Notes: generated by a model not told the origin, from the sequence alone. Shown: positions 1 to 13,645, counted from the first letter of the stretch. The stretch is DNA of 64,000 nucleotides from Mansonella perstans (GCA_037074765.1 JBAMDO010000149.1:310001-374000), one strand, 5' to 3'. A program made the numbers and translations.

Positions 1-1762
1 TCAGCAAACTATGCATAAGCTAACAATTAATAGGAAGCAATTATGGAAACTTTTTTTAAGTTTGAGATATTATTGGGAGAATTTTTCAAACACGATCATG
101 TAACAGCGTGTGATTTATTCAATTATTTGAATAAAAAGACAATTGTGGAACTACAAGACTCGAATTATCGCTTCATCGCTCTCGGGATTTGCTCTACTTT
201 TCTTCAGTACATTATTCTGGATGTTGTTGCAATACACTGATAAGAAAAAAAATAAGATTTTACACACTCAAGTATGGAATTATATATAATTTTTCAAAAT
301 TAAGATATTTAAGTTTAAAAATTTTTTGACTAAACTAGTCAAAAATATTCTAAATTTACATATGCGTACGTAAAATCAGGCTCTGCTAAAAGCACACTCA
401 TTCATTTGGCTGCTAAAATTAAATTTTCATATCTGATAGAGCTATAAAAATCCTGCCAATATAGCAAATATTTGATGAAGAAATATCGGTATATTTTGAG
501 CTGTTTAGGTTTATTTCAATTCAATATATTTAATATATATTGAAATATCAATTACTTTACCAATGCAAATAGTTCGGCATTCGGAGGAGGAATGAACATG
601 AAGAAAAGAAAACCTATCAAAAAAAAATAAGGTCTCGGGCAGTGCTACGCTATAATAAAATGTGGAAATTCCACTGACCAACGATGACAATAGCTGATGC
701 ATTATTAGGAAGACCTTGTGGAAAACGATTATCCACAGTGGAAGAGTTTGACTTTGAATCTGACAATGGCCCTCCAACCAACTGAGCTGAAATAGTAAAA
801 ACAATGTGCTGCATAATTTTGTACTACAAAGATGAAACAATAACATCAATATTTCAATATCAACCAGAAACAAAAATAACAATTTTACCATGAAAGCTGA
901 GAACAGTAGATATTAGGTGCGGAAATTTCAATTTTCCTTTCATGCTTTCATGTAATAAAAGAAAGGAAAAACTTATGAGCATAGAGAAATAAAAAATTGA
1001 AAACCGACAAAAATCTAGAAGTTATAAACCACATCCTTGTTTGACTCTCGGGAGAATACAATTAAGGTTGTGTTCTATGGAGGCTATAATATTGAAAACT
1101 CTCATCCGCAACAACCGATTCAGGTTTCGTAATGTTTCTTCACTTATCAGTCTGACTGATTGATTTTTTTCTCCTATTTAGCGCTAATTTTATTTTTGTC
1201 ATTGGTTAGTTGTTTTCCGCGTCATAATTAACAGCTATAAATTAGCTTGACTAGCAGCTGGGATCAAAAAGACTGAATCTTCTGTCGGATTTGGTAAGTG
1301 AAATGATGCACGATAACACTTCAAATCGAATATAGATGCTATTTTCAGACTTCACACAATCAGGTTTTCAGAATTCATTCCAGAAAATTGCTTATCATTT
1401 GGATATCGTTAATACCTGTTTGTTTTCTCAGGGTATTGCAAGGTAACTTTAGCTCATCTGCTGATAATATATGAAATGTATCATGTAAGAATTCATTTAG
1501 CTTAGACCATCTCATACCAATATTCTGACTGGTTCCGGTTAAATGAAGAATTATAATAGGAACAATAATAAGTGTAAGTGGAATTCAGGATGAGAGAAAA
1601 TAAAAGTATGACGTGATGTTTATGATCATTAGGATTAAAACATGCTTGCTACAAACAAGAACTTGTCAAGGGTGGAATCTAAAATTTCCATGCTTTAATT
1701 TTTGTACAAGATCATAAAAAATAATAACAGAAAGTTGTGTAATCATTTGAAATAAGACTCAC
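1..1762. other. 3' flank of the AK5-like gene with two candidate exons
   Basis: The AK5-like transcript must continue here, because its exon ending at 1763 stops at a good GTGAGT donor in phase 0. Two minus-strand stretches look coding. One is around 1135-1090 (reads SEETLRNLNRLLRMR). The other is 236-151, which follows a TTATCAG acceptor and ends in TAG after KKSRANPESDEAIIRVL. Neither joins the upstream exon in the right phase, so an additional exon is missing or one of them is spurious. A plus-strand ORF at 43-240 overlaps the second candidate and is probably its shadow. Confidence 0.3.
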
Positions 1763-4700
1763 TCTTAACTTTGACATCACGCGCTGATTGACTTTTAGAC
1801 GTGGTGCTGTATACGGATCGTTGAGACGTTTCAGATGATTTTGAAGTTTGCGAAGCTGTACTGTTCATTTTGTTTAACGTTTTTTTAGTGTCCGAACTGC
1901 CTTAAATTTATTAACAGTACCAAAAAATTACGGAAGGAGAAGTTTATTGAGAGATATATTAATAAATGCGGACTCGGTATATTTATTTACTTTCAGCAAA
2001 GTAAGTACTAAATAGCGCAGAAATACTTTAAAATGATTTCAGATTTTCTGAAGATTAAAATGAACATTTGAAAGAGAAAGTACATTAAATTTGCGCTAGT
2101 GATCCAAACTATTAAATTTAGTTCAATTTAGTTCTAAAAAAATTTCCTCACTTGACTGCCGTGATGATTGTGTTGATTTTTCAACATCATTTACAGCAAC
2201 TGGTGTTGATAGTGCTGGCTGTGTTACAGTTTCTAAATTAAGCTTCCAAGTAAATTGCAATAACTCGATGTAAACCGTCAGAAGTATTCTTTATTTGGAA
2301 AATAAAATAAAGATTTTTATCACGAAAATTTACCACTGGTAGTTTCTGATATTTGTACTCTCTCATGTAGTTCGGTGTCTCTTATTGGCCCTAGTCCCGA
2401 ATCTTCGCGTTTTAATTCACTGATCTAAAAAACAATCAAAATTTCAACTAATTCGTAAGCAAATAGTAAATTTTCAACTCAAAACTGAAAAGTAGTCCCA
2501 AAGAATTTGGAATTATATCTAATATCTGAAAACATTAATTGCAAAATTCGAAATTAATAAAAATGGACTGCATTGCATTAGCTATTACCAACTTATGATC
2601 ATTTTCTCCAAAATAATTCACTCCATACAACATTTTGTGTAATAATTCGACAAAACATTCTAGTTTAACTGGGCTCTAACTACAAATGAAAAAACATACT
2701 TTGGCCGAACTTTTCTTTCTCATTTATTTCTATTAAGACTTCAACCCTTTAATACGGAACTCAGAGTGACACTTCTTTGCTAGATACTTCAGGGATCTTC
2801 TTTGTAGCAAAAACGCTACAAAACGAGAAAATAGGTTGAAATAAGTGATACCGTATTTCTTTCGCATGAAGATTCACGTTTTGAGACATTTCCGTTTTTC
2901 AATGGCTTTTCTTTTTCTGAAATGATAAAAGCTGTAGGAATATTGACTATCGTAAAATTAGCTTTGGCATTCCATTTTGTTCATTTTTAGCCAGTCAGAA
3001 AGCGATAATTTTTTTTGCATTTACATTGGGAGAATGCGTAAGAATGTCTACAGAAAGGATCTGTTTGGAAAGTGCTCTCTAAAAGTCCATCAAATGCAAT
3101 TAATTTTCCTGTTCTATAATATGCTCTAATCTTGTGCAGTTGCTCATGAATTTACTAATATAAATTTCCAATTAAAATTTTGTTCTCTTGTCCAAATGGT
3201 AACGTTTTGATCCCTGGTTTTTCAAATTTTTATTTATCAATAAAACACATTTTAAAATTTCACAAATTTTACCCGATGCTGTTTTTGGTGTAGATTTTTC
3301 AGACCCTGACGTTGTTGTATTTGCTGTATCCCTTGCTAATGCCAAAGAATTTACAGCTGATGTAGCAGACCTAACTTCTTTTTCTGCAGAATTGGTCAAT
3401 CTCGGCTCTTCTTTTCTCTCATTTTCTTTTACTTTTGCTTTTGTCGCCGGACTTAATTGGTTTTCAGAAGTTCTTGCAGTGGCTACCGCAGCCTCAACAA
3501 TTGCTGCAGCTTGTATCACAGTAGCATCCTGAAAATTCTTACTTTTTTAAAGTGAAATAAAAAGGAAGTAAATTTCTGGTGCACCCATGTGTAATAATTT
3601 CTGATCTTAACTCCAATTTATAGTATTACAGCTGCTAAAATAACACAAAAACTGTAAAAATGAGAAAAATTGAGCGTTACATGTGAAGATTATACATGAG
3701 TTAAGCGTATAATAATAAAACACTGATAATTCAAAAAATTGATTTGAAGCGCGTGAAAGTAATGCAGTGTAGTTTGATGAATGCTTTGAAATAATCAGAT
3801 AATTAGATTTCTCTGGATCACTATTTCAATCTGGATCTGCCATTCAATCACCACTTGGGCATACCTCTTGAATGCAAATTATGCTGACCCATTTAAACTG
3901 TTTACTATATTTCATCACGTTATTAACGTTAAAGCGTATAACATACTTTAAAACTTGGGACATTTCTAACAATCTATTGAATACACTGTGTCTTTGATTT
4001 AATATGAGCATAATAATAAAACAAGAACAGAAATTAACCCTCTTCTTCCAAAATCTAATCTTTTAACTTCTTTCTTACTTATCTGTTATTCAGGCTCTGA
4101 GATATTTGCAGTATATTGCAGAATATCCTTCAAAATTTCTTCAATTTGCATTTTTGCTGTACTTCAGTGAAACGTATCGTTTTTTTTTTTTATTTTTTTT
4201 GTTAAAGACTTGTGTCCGATAAATCTCCAAGTGCCTTTGAAATATTACATTGTTTTATTGTGAGTTTAAGCATTTTTAAATACCGCATCAAGTCGTTGCA
4301 GCGGTGATCCCGTTCGTGAAGCCACTTTTGAAGTTGTAACTGGTACACCAAGTTCCATCGCTCTTTGGATTAGCAATTTCATGCGTTCAAAAATCCATTG
4401 ATCGGTTTGTTCTCCAGGTATCTAAAATCCCAGGATTTGGATACTAAAGACTTTTTAAAAACGATCTTCTGGGAATATTAACAGAACGTAGAGAAACATG
4501 TAAGAGAGAGGCGGCGAAACAAATTATTAAGCTTGAAATCAAATGCATTACAACCAAGTATTTCATTCTTTGCATAAGTTATAAGCTGACCAGATGTAGC
4601 AATCGCTGGTCATCGAAATATTTGGCGCTTGGTAAAGTTTTGAGTTTGAATTCACGAATTTTGGCATCAATTAGTTCTATATCTAAACCACGGCTTTCCA

Positions 4701-7700
4701 TATGTTGTCGTAATGTACTTTCATCGTAATCCAGAATCATTGCCATATTTACAGGTCTTACCTGAGTTAATTATTTGTATTTTTGTATATTTATCTACTA
4801 TAAACAGTGAAAGTAATTGATTAGAAAGTCATAATTAATTTATGTAATTCGATTTTGTTCACAAAATTTTCTCACCTCACGTTCAAAATTCTCAACCTGT
4901 CTTGCCTCACGAGGGAAACCTTCAAGGAAGAAAACTTTTGCATCCTGATGCTTACTCATTTCAGCCTTCACGAGCTCAAGCGCCAAATTATTGGGTATCA
5001 ATTCACCTAAAACATATTTAAAATGCTCATACAACGATCTTCATTTTATTTTACCAATCCAACTTTTAAAGTAAAAACATTTGTTTCCAAGAAATTTTCG
5101 CAACTGTTGCTCTCCGAAAAAGATACACAACAGGTTCAGTTGTCAAGCTTATATAACGTTAAATAACTTAGCATAATCGAAAAATTTTGAAAGACTTTTG
5201 AAAACTGACCAATCCCGAAATAAGTGATGGATATGTAAGTATGCAAAATATATACCACAGAATATAGGATAGCTAAAATTTGTAAGAATAGGAGTAGTTA
5301 AAAAGCTGTAAGAAGAATAAAATAAACCTCGCTGATAACTGTACGCTGCTTCTTTCCACTCTGAATCAGTGTTCTGATACTTCGCGATCGCTGCTCTGAT
5401 CATATCAGGCATACAGATATGCACAAGACCGAATTTAGCTAAGGCTTCCTCTATCCGAGCTGCATGTCGTGTTTTGCCACCTCCCGGACCACCTTCATAG
5501 GGAATAAATACTTTACTTCAATCATCGAATTTTGTCGCTTGCAATATTTAAAAAATATATATGAGAATTTTTATACTCAGTATGTTTTTGCCTACCATAA
5601 TAATATTTATTGTATAAAGATTTTCAGGTATCACTGCAATCTCCGCGTTATAAGTCTTTTGGACATTGACATCTAATCATTTCTATGATAATGGTTAGAT
5701 AATTTTGAACCTGATAATGTATGACTGTTACTTATCCATAATTCTGGTTTTTATAAGGTATAATGAAAACCATCATTTATTAGAAGCATCCTGAACTGGA
5801 AATATCATCTTGATTTGTCATCAAAACTGCAGTGTTTAATTCGTGTTTAATTCGAAGTGAAAATTATTTTCTGTATATTTGATTGAAATCTGGCAAAAAC
5901 TAATAATTTGGAAAAATCTAAACGCACCCATAAATAAAATGATTGGTACATCCGGTATTGATGTCGCCGATTCTGCAGCTTGCATAATGGACGAAGGTCG
6001 AAGCGAAAGTTTGTTTTTTGAAGTAACCATAGAAGGAACAGTCGATTTATTAGGACTAGCTCTGAAATAATCTCGGGTATGTGCAAGGCAAACAGCAGAA
6101 TAAAGCTTTTGTAGAACTGCCGAAGTACAGAAGTCAAGAAAGATTGCAATATTTGTTTAGAACTAGTCGTCAAAAAAAACAAGTGATATGAGAAATTTGA
6201 ATTCTCACTTCATAATTTAAAAAGAAAAAGAAAAGATAAGAACTGTATTTTTCTTTATTAATGATAGATGATAAAGATAAGAACTGTGTTTTCGTTTTTA
6301 ATGATAGATGATAATAATGAAAAAGGAATCTTCTGCAGAAGAGATTTTAAAAAGTGATGATGTCGGAAAATTTTTGAGCCACTATGCAATTTTCTATTAT
6401 CAATTGTTTCAAATTAAAATGATAAAATGAAACAAATGATTTGATAAATCCTTTGTCCAAAATTATACACCGTCAGCACATTGTAAGGAACCTTTCGCTT
6501 ATATTCAAGTTAATTTATGTCATATTGTAATCTTTGATCTTTAATACCCTATGTACGATTGTCAAGAAAAATTAAAAACAATCATCCTCTGCTTAATGCT
6601 CAAAGGTTATGTTGAAATGTTATACGTCAAAGCCACTTATCTCCACTGTAAAAGATGATATCTACCCAAAAGCTTTATCTGTTATCAATCCTTTTGCATC
6701 ATTTTTTGATAGTTTCTTTTTGCTCTTTACTTTGTCCGTTTATTTCACATTCATTTATTAAAGCTCTCTCGATTAATTCTCCCTGTCTCGCTCATTTTTG
6801 GTTATTGTTATTTTGTAATAGATTGTACCACTGTATTAGTATTGAGGCTGAGACAAGCATCAACACAAAGTCCTCCTATCGAAAGTGTTGTGCCCTCACA
6901 CACAGTTCAACTACAAAACTTCTACAGGAGATATTTCATAGCAGTGAAAGTAGGAAAATTCATGCAGAAAGCACCATAATCTGTTATTCTGGATTAAGCA
7001 AACTATGAGTGATATTGGCTGTATACAAGGGATTTGCAACTCTTTCATTGACGAAAATTGACATTGAAACTGTTTGAAGGAAGAAAAATAAACTCGGATC
7101 ACAAAGCCTTTCGGAAGCATTTACAGTTCATTTTATCATCTTACTAAGCTATCTAAAATTTGATTTTCTTATTCTTAATAGATATTAATTGAATTAGGGA
7201 AAACGAACCTTTTAGTTTGCTTAACACCTGATTTTGTTTTTGACTTTGCTTCTTTCTTTGGCCTCTCGGTTGTTGTAACTTTCAAATCTAAAAAATGCTC
7301 CTAAAAATTTTGAATTTTCTTAAATTTTTAATTTTAACATCCATTAGCCTTGTAATACCTGGAAATGCGTCATTTCTCAAATCCTGCGGAGAATTGCGGA
7401 TGCATTTCCAGATATAACAAAGACATTTTCTATTAAATAACACATTTAGGTCCCAGATTACAAATACAATACCGCCAAATTGTCGGAGAAATCTGAAAAT
7501 TAAGATTTTCCACTCCAAACTATAAATTAATTTATTATTTAAATTGATGTCATATTTTTCACGATTCAAATATTTCCATCAAAAAATTCTTCCAAAAGAT
7601 TGAGTTATTGCTGTTAGGCAATATTTGAGCAATTGTGAAAGAGCCTTTTCGTAATAAAATTAAAAAATATTCAGAGGAAAACAGTCTTTGTGTCCTCATG

Positions 7701-10700
7701 TTCGAGATTTCAGAAATTATCAATAATGTGCAGCAGCTAAATTTTATGCAAATTTTATTAATTAAACGATGGAGCCTAGTAGTTGCTAGATTTTGGACCA
7801 CACTTTCATTAATCTAATAATTTTTTTTTAATTTTCATATAATAATTTATTTTTATTTTTTTTTTTTTAATTTTTACTGCTTTAGAAAAAGGAACAAGTT
7901 TTTTAAGATTGAAATAAACGGTCAAGTGGACCAGATTATTCGGTCTTCTTGATGATCATTTCTAGCGGTGGTTTGTTAATATTTATCAGGGATTTTTTTG
8001 ATGAAAGTTCAAATCATAAGAAATGCAATATGGAAAATATGAGAAATGTATAAACTGAAATATTACGAGCTATGCAACTTATAAATGATATTGAATTCAG
8101 TTCATTTACTGATTCATTATCAGTTCTTGCGAAGGTAATGTGGATAAAAAAGCAATAGTCTTATCACTCAGTTTATTCAGCCAGAAGCCTAAGCTGGATG
8201 TATTTAGTTTTTTATGCTGCAAAATCAAAAATTATTTCGCATACTTGCAGGAAAAAATAAGTCGTAAGTTACAGAATTGAGAAGCACGGATTTTTTTTGT
8301 CAAAAATTTGGAATTGGGAAGTGTAACAGAAATGACAAATATGGTGAAATGGAAATGAAAAGGAGAAGAGGATGATAGGGTAGTTGAGAAATATCATATC
8401 TGCTTTAGGAAAATGAAAGCTTACAAAATTGTTTTGCTCATTGAATCATGCGCAAATGAAATGCAAAAAAAAGGTGAGAGCAATTCGGTGTGCTTAAATT
8501 GATACTTGTGACTTTATCTCTTCTAATCTATTTGCCACACTTCTAATTTTTTCCTTTCTTCCAATTTTCATTCATTCATGAGGAAAAATAAACTCGCTTT
8601 GCTTGATCCATTTACTTTCTACTGCAAGTATGTGAAATGTATTCCTGACTTTGCAGCATATAACAAGTTCGAATACATCAAATCTAAGCTTCTGGATGAA
8701 TGGTCTGCTAAGACTAGTTACCACGTCATCTCCATCGTCTTTCAGCCCACATTTCCTTAAGACCCTAAGAAATATTATGGAACAAGAATTTTACGCAAGA
8801 GTTTCATAATTTTTTTCATAAATCAACTAACCAGGTTTGATAGACGGTTCTTCACATTCTCGAAGTACCTTTTCGTCAACGAACGAATCCCATTTGTATT
8901 CAAAAGTCGGATTTTGGCGTACTTTATTTAGAGAATTTTCCAGAAATCCAATAGGATCTTCTGGTTTGTTGCAAATCAGTCCTGTTATCAGACTCTGCAA
9001 TCTCATTATCAGGCTTTGCAAATATAGAATTTGGTAAAATTCTGCTTTTTAACAATAGTTTTAGGAAGTATCTGATTAATAAACTAATCATCAAAGATAG
9101 TACTTAATAATTTTTGAATTTTCAAATTTGAGATTTGTAAACAAAATCAATGTCAAAAGTGCAGGATAAAAACAGTATGCAGTTCCTAAATATATCGTAG
9201 CTGCTTCTTCAATTCAACTCTTAAGGAATCCCCTGAGCTCAGCTGCCTAGTTCTAGAAGTTTATAAAGTTCAGAAAAACAAATCCAGGCTTGGAAAAATA
9301 ACTGAACAAAAAACTGTGTTAGTGCCTACAGACCTTAATCCTACAATTCTGGTTTATTAGACACATACTCCAGTCCAGTTCTCTTTAAAAAATTTTTGAC
9401 AGAATAAGTTGATTCAGAAATTTGAATTTGAAGGGTTTTTAACTAGAGACAGATGTAATCACTAGATATTCATATTTGTCTTTTAAGTCTGGTAAGATAT
9501 TGATAATATTGAGATATCTATGTAACTCCAAGGAAGAACTAATCCCGAGCCTATAACTGTTTAGAAATACTCGGCATGTTTTTTTCAGTTTCTTTCTATA
9601 CAGATTCTATTCGTAGCTGTCTAGTAGTTTGCACTACCACTCGACATAGATTCAGCCAGTTTTTCTCTTCCTTTTTGCAAATTCTCTTTCTTGGCATATA
9701 AGAATTCCTCGAAATAATTCCATGTATTCATTTGAACAAGAAATTCAAAAGATTTTGATTAAAAAAAAGACATCCATTATTGGAAATTTGCGTCTGAATT
9801 GAAGCTCCATTTAAATAACATGGATACATTATATCTACTACGATCGGCAAATCGTATTTCATACCTTAATTTGGCTTATTGAATCAATACTTCATTTAGA
9901 TATACAAGTAAACTACATCATAATATTGCAGTTAATCATCATCTATGAAAAATGATTGCAGATTCCAAATACAGAAATTAACTGGATATTAACAAACGAT
10001 ATTTCAGGAAAAGGATAGAATCATGGACAATAGTGAAAATAAAGGACTGATAATGATAGATTGAAAGAGATAGGAATGGAAAATGTGATGTGTTGAGTAA
10101 AAAGGATTATAGCAAAAGTTTATTATCCCGTCCAATTACAATCACGAATAAACTGCAAAGCTTTGCTCTTTGCTCGCTATTTATTCGTGATTGTAATTGG
10201 ACTAGTTTGGGATAATAAAGCTTTGCTAGTTTATCTCAATTATTTCAGGTTCAATTTTGGACGAAATTGTTGTTTGGCATAGCCACATACTGCAATTTAG
10301 TGAAAATGAGAGATATTTCTGCCAGTGCTACTAAAGCAGTACTGCAAAGAAAAAGGAAGCAATGATCTGTAAAAAACTCGAGAAATTTCGTGATTGCAGT
10401 TTTTGTGAATGCCAAGACAGAATCGGCCAAATAAGTAAGGAACCGAAACATTGCTCAAACACAACTGCGGTGTGCAGTGATAAAATATCTCCCACAATTA
10501 CCAATTTGATAAGCCTTTTATGAGAATTTCGATCTTCCTAACTAGAATAACTGGTCTTCTTGATTATTAAGTTTTCCTAACTGATAATACTGATGTTTTA
10601 TGTTGTATTTAATATAAAATTGATACACGTGCCAAAAAAGTTATATAAATCCAAGAAACATTGACGTGAAGTGGGTGGGCCATGAAGATAAGTTGTTTTC

Positions 10701-11242
10701 ATTATTTTTCGCTTCTTCTTCAACACTATCACCTAATCACTAAGTTTCAGAGGGCTCCTTGACGTATAAACGGTATGAAATGTTGAGAATAATCATATTT
10801 CATTTCTTGTCCTCTTTCTACTTTCGCTTAATTGACTGATAATCTGCTATTCATTTGCCTTTCAAAAATTTACATTTCTACTCTTAATCCTAAATACGAA
10901 GCAAAATGTTATGCTCAAAACCGGACCTTGATTTGTATGCATTGCTGTATAAAGGCGACTCTTTACTCAAAACAGTTACAGTCTAAAATTTTTACTTATT
11001 TTATTAGTATAGTGCGTCATTCAAATTTTTCTCTCAGTGATATTGAATTAAAACATTATCAAGTAACTGCGCAGTATTATTAGATTATCAGAAAATTTTA
11101 AATAATTCCATTTTATGACTGTCTTATAATTACGTTAAGTTTATAAACTTGATAAATTTATGCGAAATTGAAAATGAGAAAAAACCTCGAAAAGTTGCGG
11201 TAGAGCGTGTTCCTGAAGATAACGTTTAGCTTCGGCACCCAT
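1763..11242 (-). CDS. Adenylate kinase isoenzyme 5-like protein (3' end unresolved)
   Basis: Thirteen exons in consistent phase: 11242-11186, 8994-8832, 7287-7209, 6061-5928, 5492-5328, 5006-4876, 4761-4591, 4421-4284, 3528-3273, 2916-2852, 2424-2334, 2232-2152, 1860-1763 (1629 nt, 543 codons, no stop yet). The N-terminus (EAKRYLQEHALPQLFE, then SLITGL and KPEDP) matches the N-terminal segment of animal AK5. Residues about 145-160 form a nucleotide-binding loop, MGGPGGGKTRH, followed by an NMP-binding region and GELIP and EGFPR motifs. The fold therefore belongs to the family that transfers phosphate between ATP and AMP in the cytosol. Unlike vertebrate AK5, I found no second kinase domain; the tail from about residue 345 is Ala/Ser/Thr/Lys-rich. 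The loop reads GKT instead of GKGT, and Asp of DGFPR is Glu, so activity is uncertain. The start is the first ATG after a possible trans-splice acceptor at 11275. The last exon lies below 1763. Confidence 0.85.
6234..6315. repeat. Short tandem duplication in an AK5-like intron
   Basis: Two imperfect copies of about 41 bp, each starting GATAAGAACTGT and ending AATGATAGATGATAA, lie next to each other in the intron between 7209 and 6061. They differ by several substitutions in the central T-rich part. No coding role is visible. Confidence 0.7.
10111..10227. repeat. Foldback (inverted) repeat in intron 1 of the AK5-like gene
   Basis: The left arm 10111-10152 and right arm 10180-10227 are reverse complements. 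There is a perfect 23-bp inner stem (right side 10180-10202), a 6-nt bulge at 10203-10208, then an 11-bp perfect stretch 10209-10219 and a weaker outer stem ending in AGCAAA/TTTGCT. The loop is 27 nt and contains the palindrome CAAAGCTTTG. There is no ORF. It could be a short non-autonomous foldback element or a locally created hairpin. Confidence 0.85.
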
Positions 11243-11448
11243 CAATCTCCACTTGCGTTTAGATTCAAAGTTCTGCTGAAAAAAATTTTTTCTGCTAAGC
11301 AAGCATTAGAATTGTTTGGAAGAATTAACCTTGTTTCCTTCGTAAAATAATATTAATTTATTGGGTATTCTAAATATACATAGAAGGTCATTTCTCAAAT
11401 AAGTTTTGTATGCTGTTTATGTGTATTCTATTTCTTTTTTTTCCAAAG

Positions 11449-11474
11449 ATGTCCTACAACCGAAGACATGAACG
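11449..11474 (+). other. Possible first coding exon, divergent from the AK5-like gene
   Basis: ATG followed by SYNRRHER runs straight into a consensus GTAAGT donor, with a TTTTTTTTCCAAAG acceptor-like tract just before the ATG. It starts about 170 bp from the AK5-like 5' exon on the opposite strand, which would fit a shared promoter. No matching downstream exon in phase 2 was found, so this may be chance. Confidence 0.25.
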
Positions 11475-13330
11475 GTAAGTTTTGCAAGTTGTAAAGACAG
11501 TAGAACATCACTATTCTACTGCAATCGAAGAATCCTGGAAAAAAAAAGGCAAATCATTTCCTTATCTTTCAACGTTATGTCCAACCTCTGACTTTAATTA
11601 CGTTTACTATCATCCGAACCTTGCATTGATGGCTGTAAATCCACTTCCTGGATAAGGATTTAGAAATGCATGTCCGACAATTTCCCGTCTCATTTGTCAC
11701 TCAAAAGTGAAAGGCTAAATCTGTTAAATTTTCCGTGAAAAAGGCACATTTCAACTTTTTGTACTGACTTATAGCACGAATAAATAAAACCGAAGAATCA
11801 GTTTGCCCATGTCAAGCAGAAGCTATGTATATATGCAGCAGTAAAAAAATCACTAAGCCAGATGTTTTTTCATCTTTTTTCTAAGATTTGATTAGCTTTT
11901 TTTCCTTTCCATCCAAGGGTAAGTCATTCATTCATTCTGCAAAAAAAAATTATTGCATCATTTTTCGCCGTCTATCAGTCATGAAACGAGAGAATTTTGA
12001 ACAAAAATGTCACAAAATTTATCTTGAAAATTTCCACTTTTCTATCTGACAGTATGGTATTGATGCCATGAATACATAAATACAATAAATAACTTTAAAA
12101 TACTCTCAGAATGCTCATTTTTTGTTTACAGCTTTTTAGGCATATAACTCAGAAATACGGATCAAATATACATTTATTGATTGACAGGAAATATTTATAA
12201 TAAAAACGGAAATACTTGGTGACTGAAAAGCAGAAGAACGTAATTTATAACATCGTCCAGTATGTTAATATTTAGCATTATTTAAAAAACAGTAAAGCAA
12301 TAAAGAAGATAATAAGAATAGATTAATTAAGGTGTGAAAACGAAAATCTTAAAACTTCGGACTGGAAAGGAAATGAATGTAACCACTTCTCTCTGTCTTT
12401 CTACAACCTATTATTGCTCTGCTGTAACATACAATTGTCTTATCCATTTTTTTTTTTCAATAAACAAAACAAAAACAATCAAAAAGATTGCAAAGCGAAA
12501 CTATATGACACAAAAATCATTCTAACGGTATGCAATTAGTTTAACTCATGAATGTGCAGTTGAGGGATGAGAAGTTGTTGGTTGTCAACAACTTTATTTG
12601 ATTGTGAGCTTCTCTTTCCCCTATTTTAAATAGTTTCGTTGCTATGACAATTTCTCTGACTTCATTGGATTTCAAATGGCAAATACCATCAACACATCCA
12701 TATGTACTTCTTGATCAAAACAACATAATGCCTAATATCTAAAGATTACTTTGTTTTGTGCTGTTGAATATCTTAAGATTCACCTTTTAATTGGCCAAAA
12801 AATCAAAGTCAGCAGTAAGTTTCTTTTTTAGAAATAAATTTTTAGTAAAAATGATGTTTAATGAAATCTAAATCAACTGGTGGTTAATTATCAATGAACA
12901 CTTATCATAGGAAGAGCTATCCGTGTGATACAAGAAATTCTTGATTACATTATTTAATCTGAATTTCCTAATAAAATGTTTTAAAAAAAAAAAAAAAAGC
13001 CCTTAAAAATATTAGCAATTATTGCAATGGTCATAATAATACAAGAAGAAAACTGCTTGTTCTAATAACATTATGAGTTGCGGAAACAGACACAATTGTT
13101 TGACGCAATGCATGATGCATGCATTATTAGCTTAATAATTTACTGACAATATAAATCACTTGTAAAATTTATCACTTAATTCTGTGTTATTAGATTCAGT
13201 GTTCGACTAGAAATATAATTTTAACAGGTAAAGCTAAATTTTTTTATGAATGAGTGCTTTCAGTTTTGCGGTGGGCATTCGATTACAAATATCAAAAATC
13301 GAAGCTCACATATATTTACAACATCTGTTG
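11475..13330. other. Stretch without a supported gene
   Basis: AT-rich sequence with several homopolymer runs (A16 near 12983, T-runs near 11430 and 12450). Short ORFs at 12334-12525 (+) and 13250-13462 (+) have no splice or homology support; the latter overlaps a better minus-strand ORF. Confidence 0.5.
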
Positions 13331-13645
13331 TCATGCGTGAAAAAATGTGTTAGGAGGTATGCGACCGACCAGTTGATAGTCGAAATAAAGGCAGCCATTT
13401 TCAATTGTAACAGTTCGACCTTCTGCTTTGGCTTTCCGTATTTCTGCTTCCACAAACAATAAGTCCATGCCTGACGAAGCCTTCACCAAAGCTGTTGCCC
13501 GCTGCATCATCATCGCTACACCCGTCCCGACATCATACCTGAAGAAGTTTAAACTGTATTCATAATATTTTCCACAGGTTCCGGATGAGTCTTCAATCCA
13601 AAACGTCTTAAGTTTTTGAATATCAATGTTTTTATTCTTATCCAT
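13331..13645 (-). CDS. Unrecognised 104-residue protein or terminal exon
   Basis: An uninterrupted reading frame from ATG at 13645 to TGA at 13331. The composition is protein-like: a charged start (MDKNKNIDIQKLK), an Ala/Met-rich middle (GVAMMMQRATALVKASS), an acidic/basic helix-like part (FVEAEIRKAKAEGR) and a hydrophobic beta-like end (TVTIENGCLYFDYQLVG). A CTAG acceptor-like site lies just upstream of the ATG, so it may be the last exon of a longer minus-strand gene. I do not recognise the family. Base composition is clearly less AT-rich than its flanks, which supports coding. Confidence 0.5.
   Translation of the reverse strand: MDKNKNIDIQKLKTFWIEDSSGTCGKYYEYSLNFFRYDVGTGVAMMMQRATALVKASSGMDLLFVEAEIRKAKAEGRTVTIENGCLYFDYQLVGRIPPNTFFHA

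Noticed and set aside
511..891. 126-codon minus-strand ORF
   Set aside because: Leu/Phe/Ser-rich composition typical of translated AT-rich noncoding DNA; no splice sites or family motif.
10251..10497. Overlapping minus-strand ORFs inside AK5-like intron 1
   Set aside because: Two different frames open over the same DNA, no motif, and they lie in an intron of a well-supported gene.
13250..13462. Plus-strand ORF antisense to the 104-codon ORF
   Set aside because: Its peptide is Cys/Phe-rich and irregular, while the opposite strand reads far more like protein.
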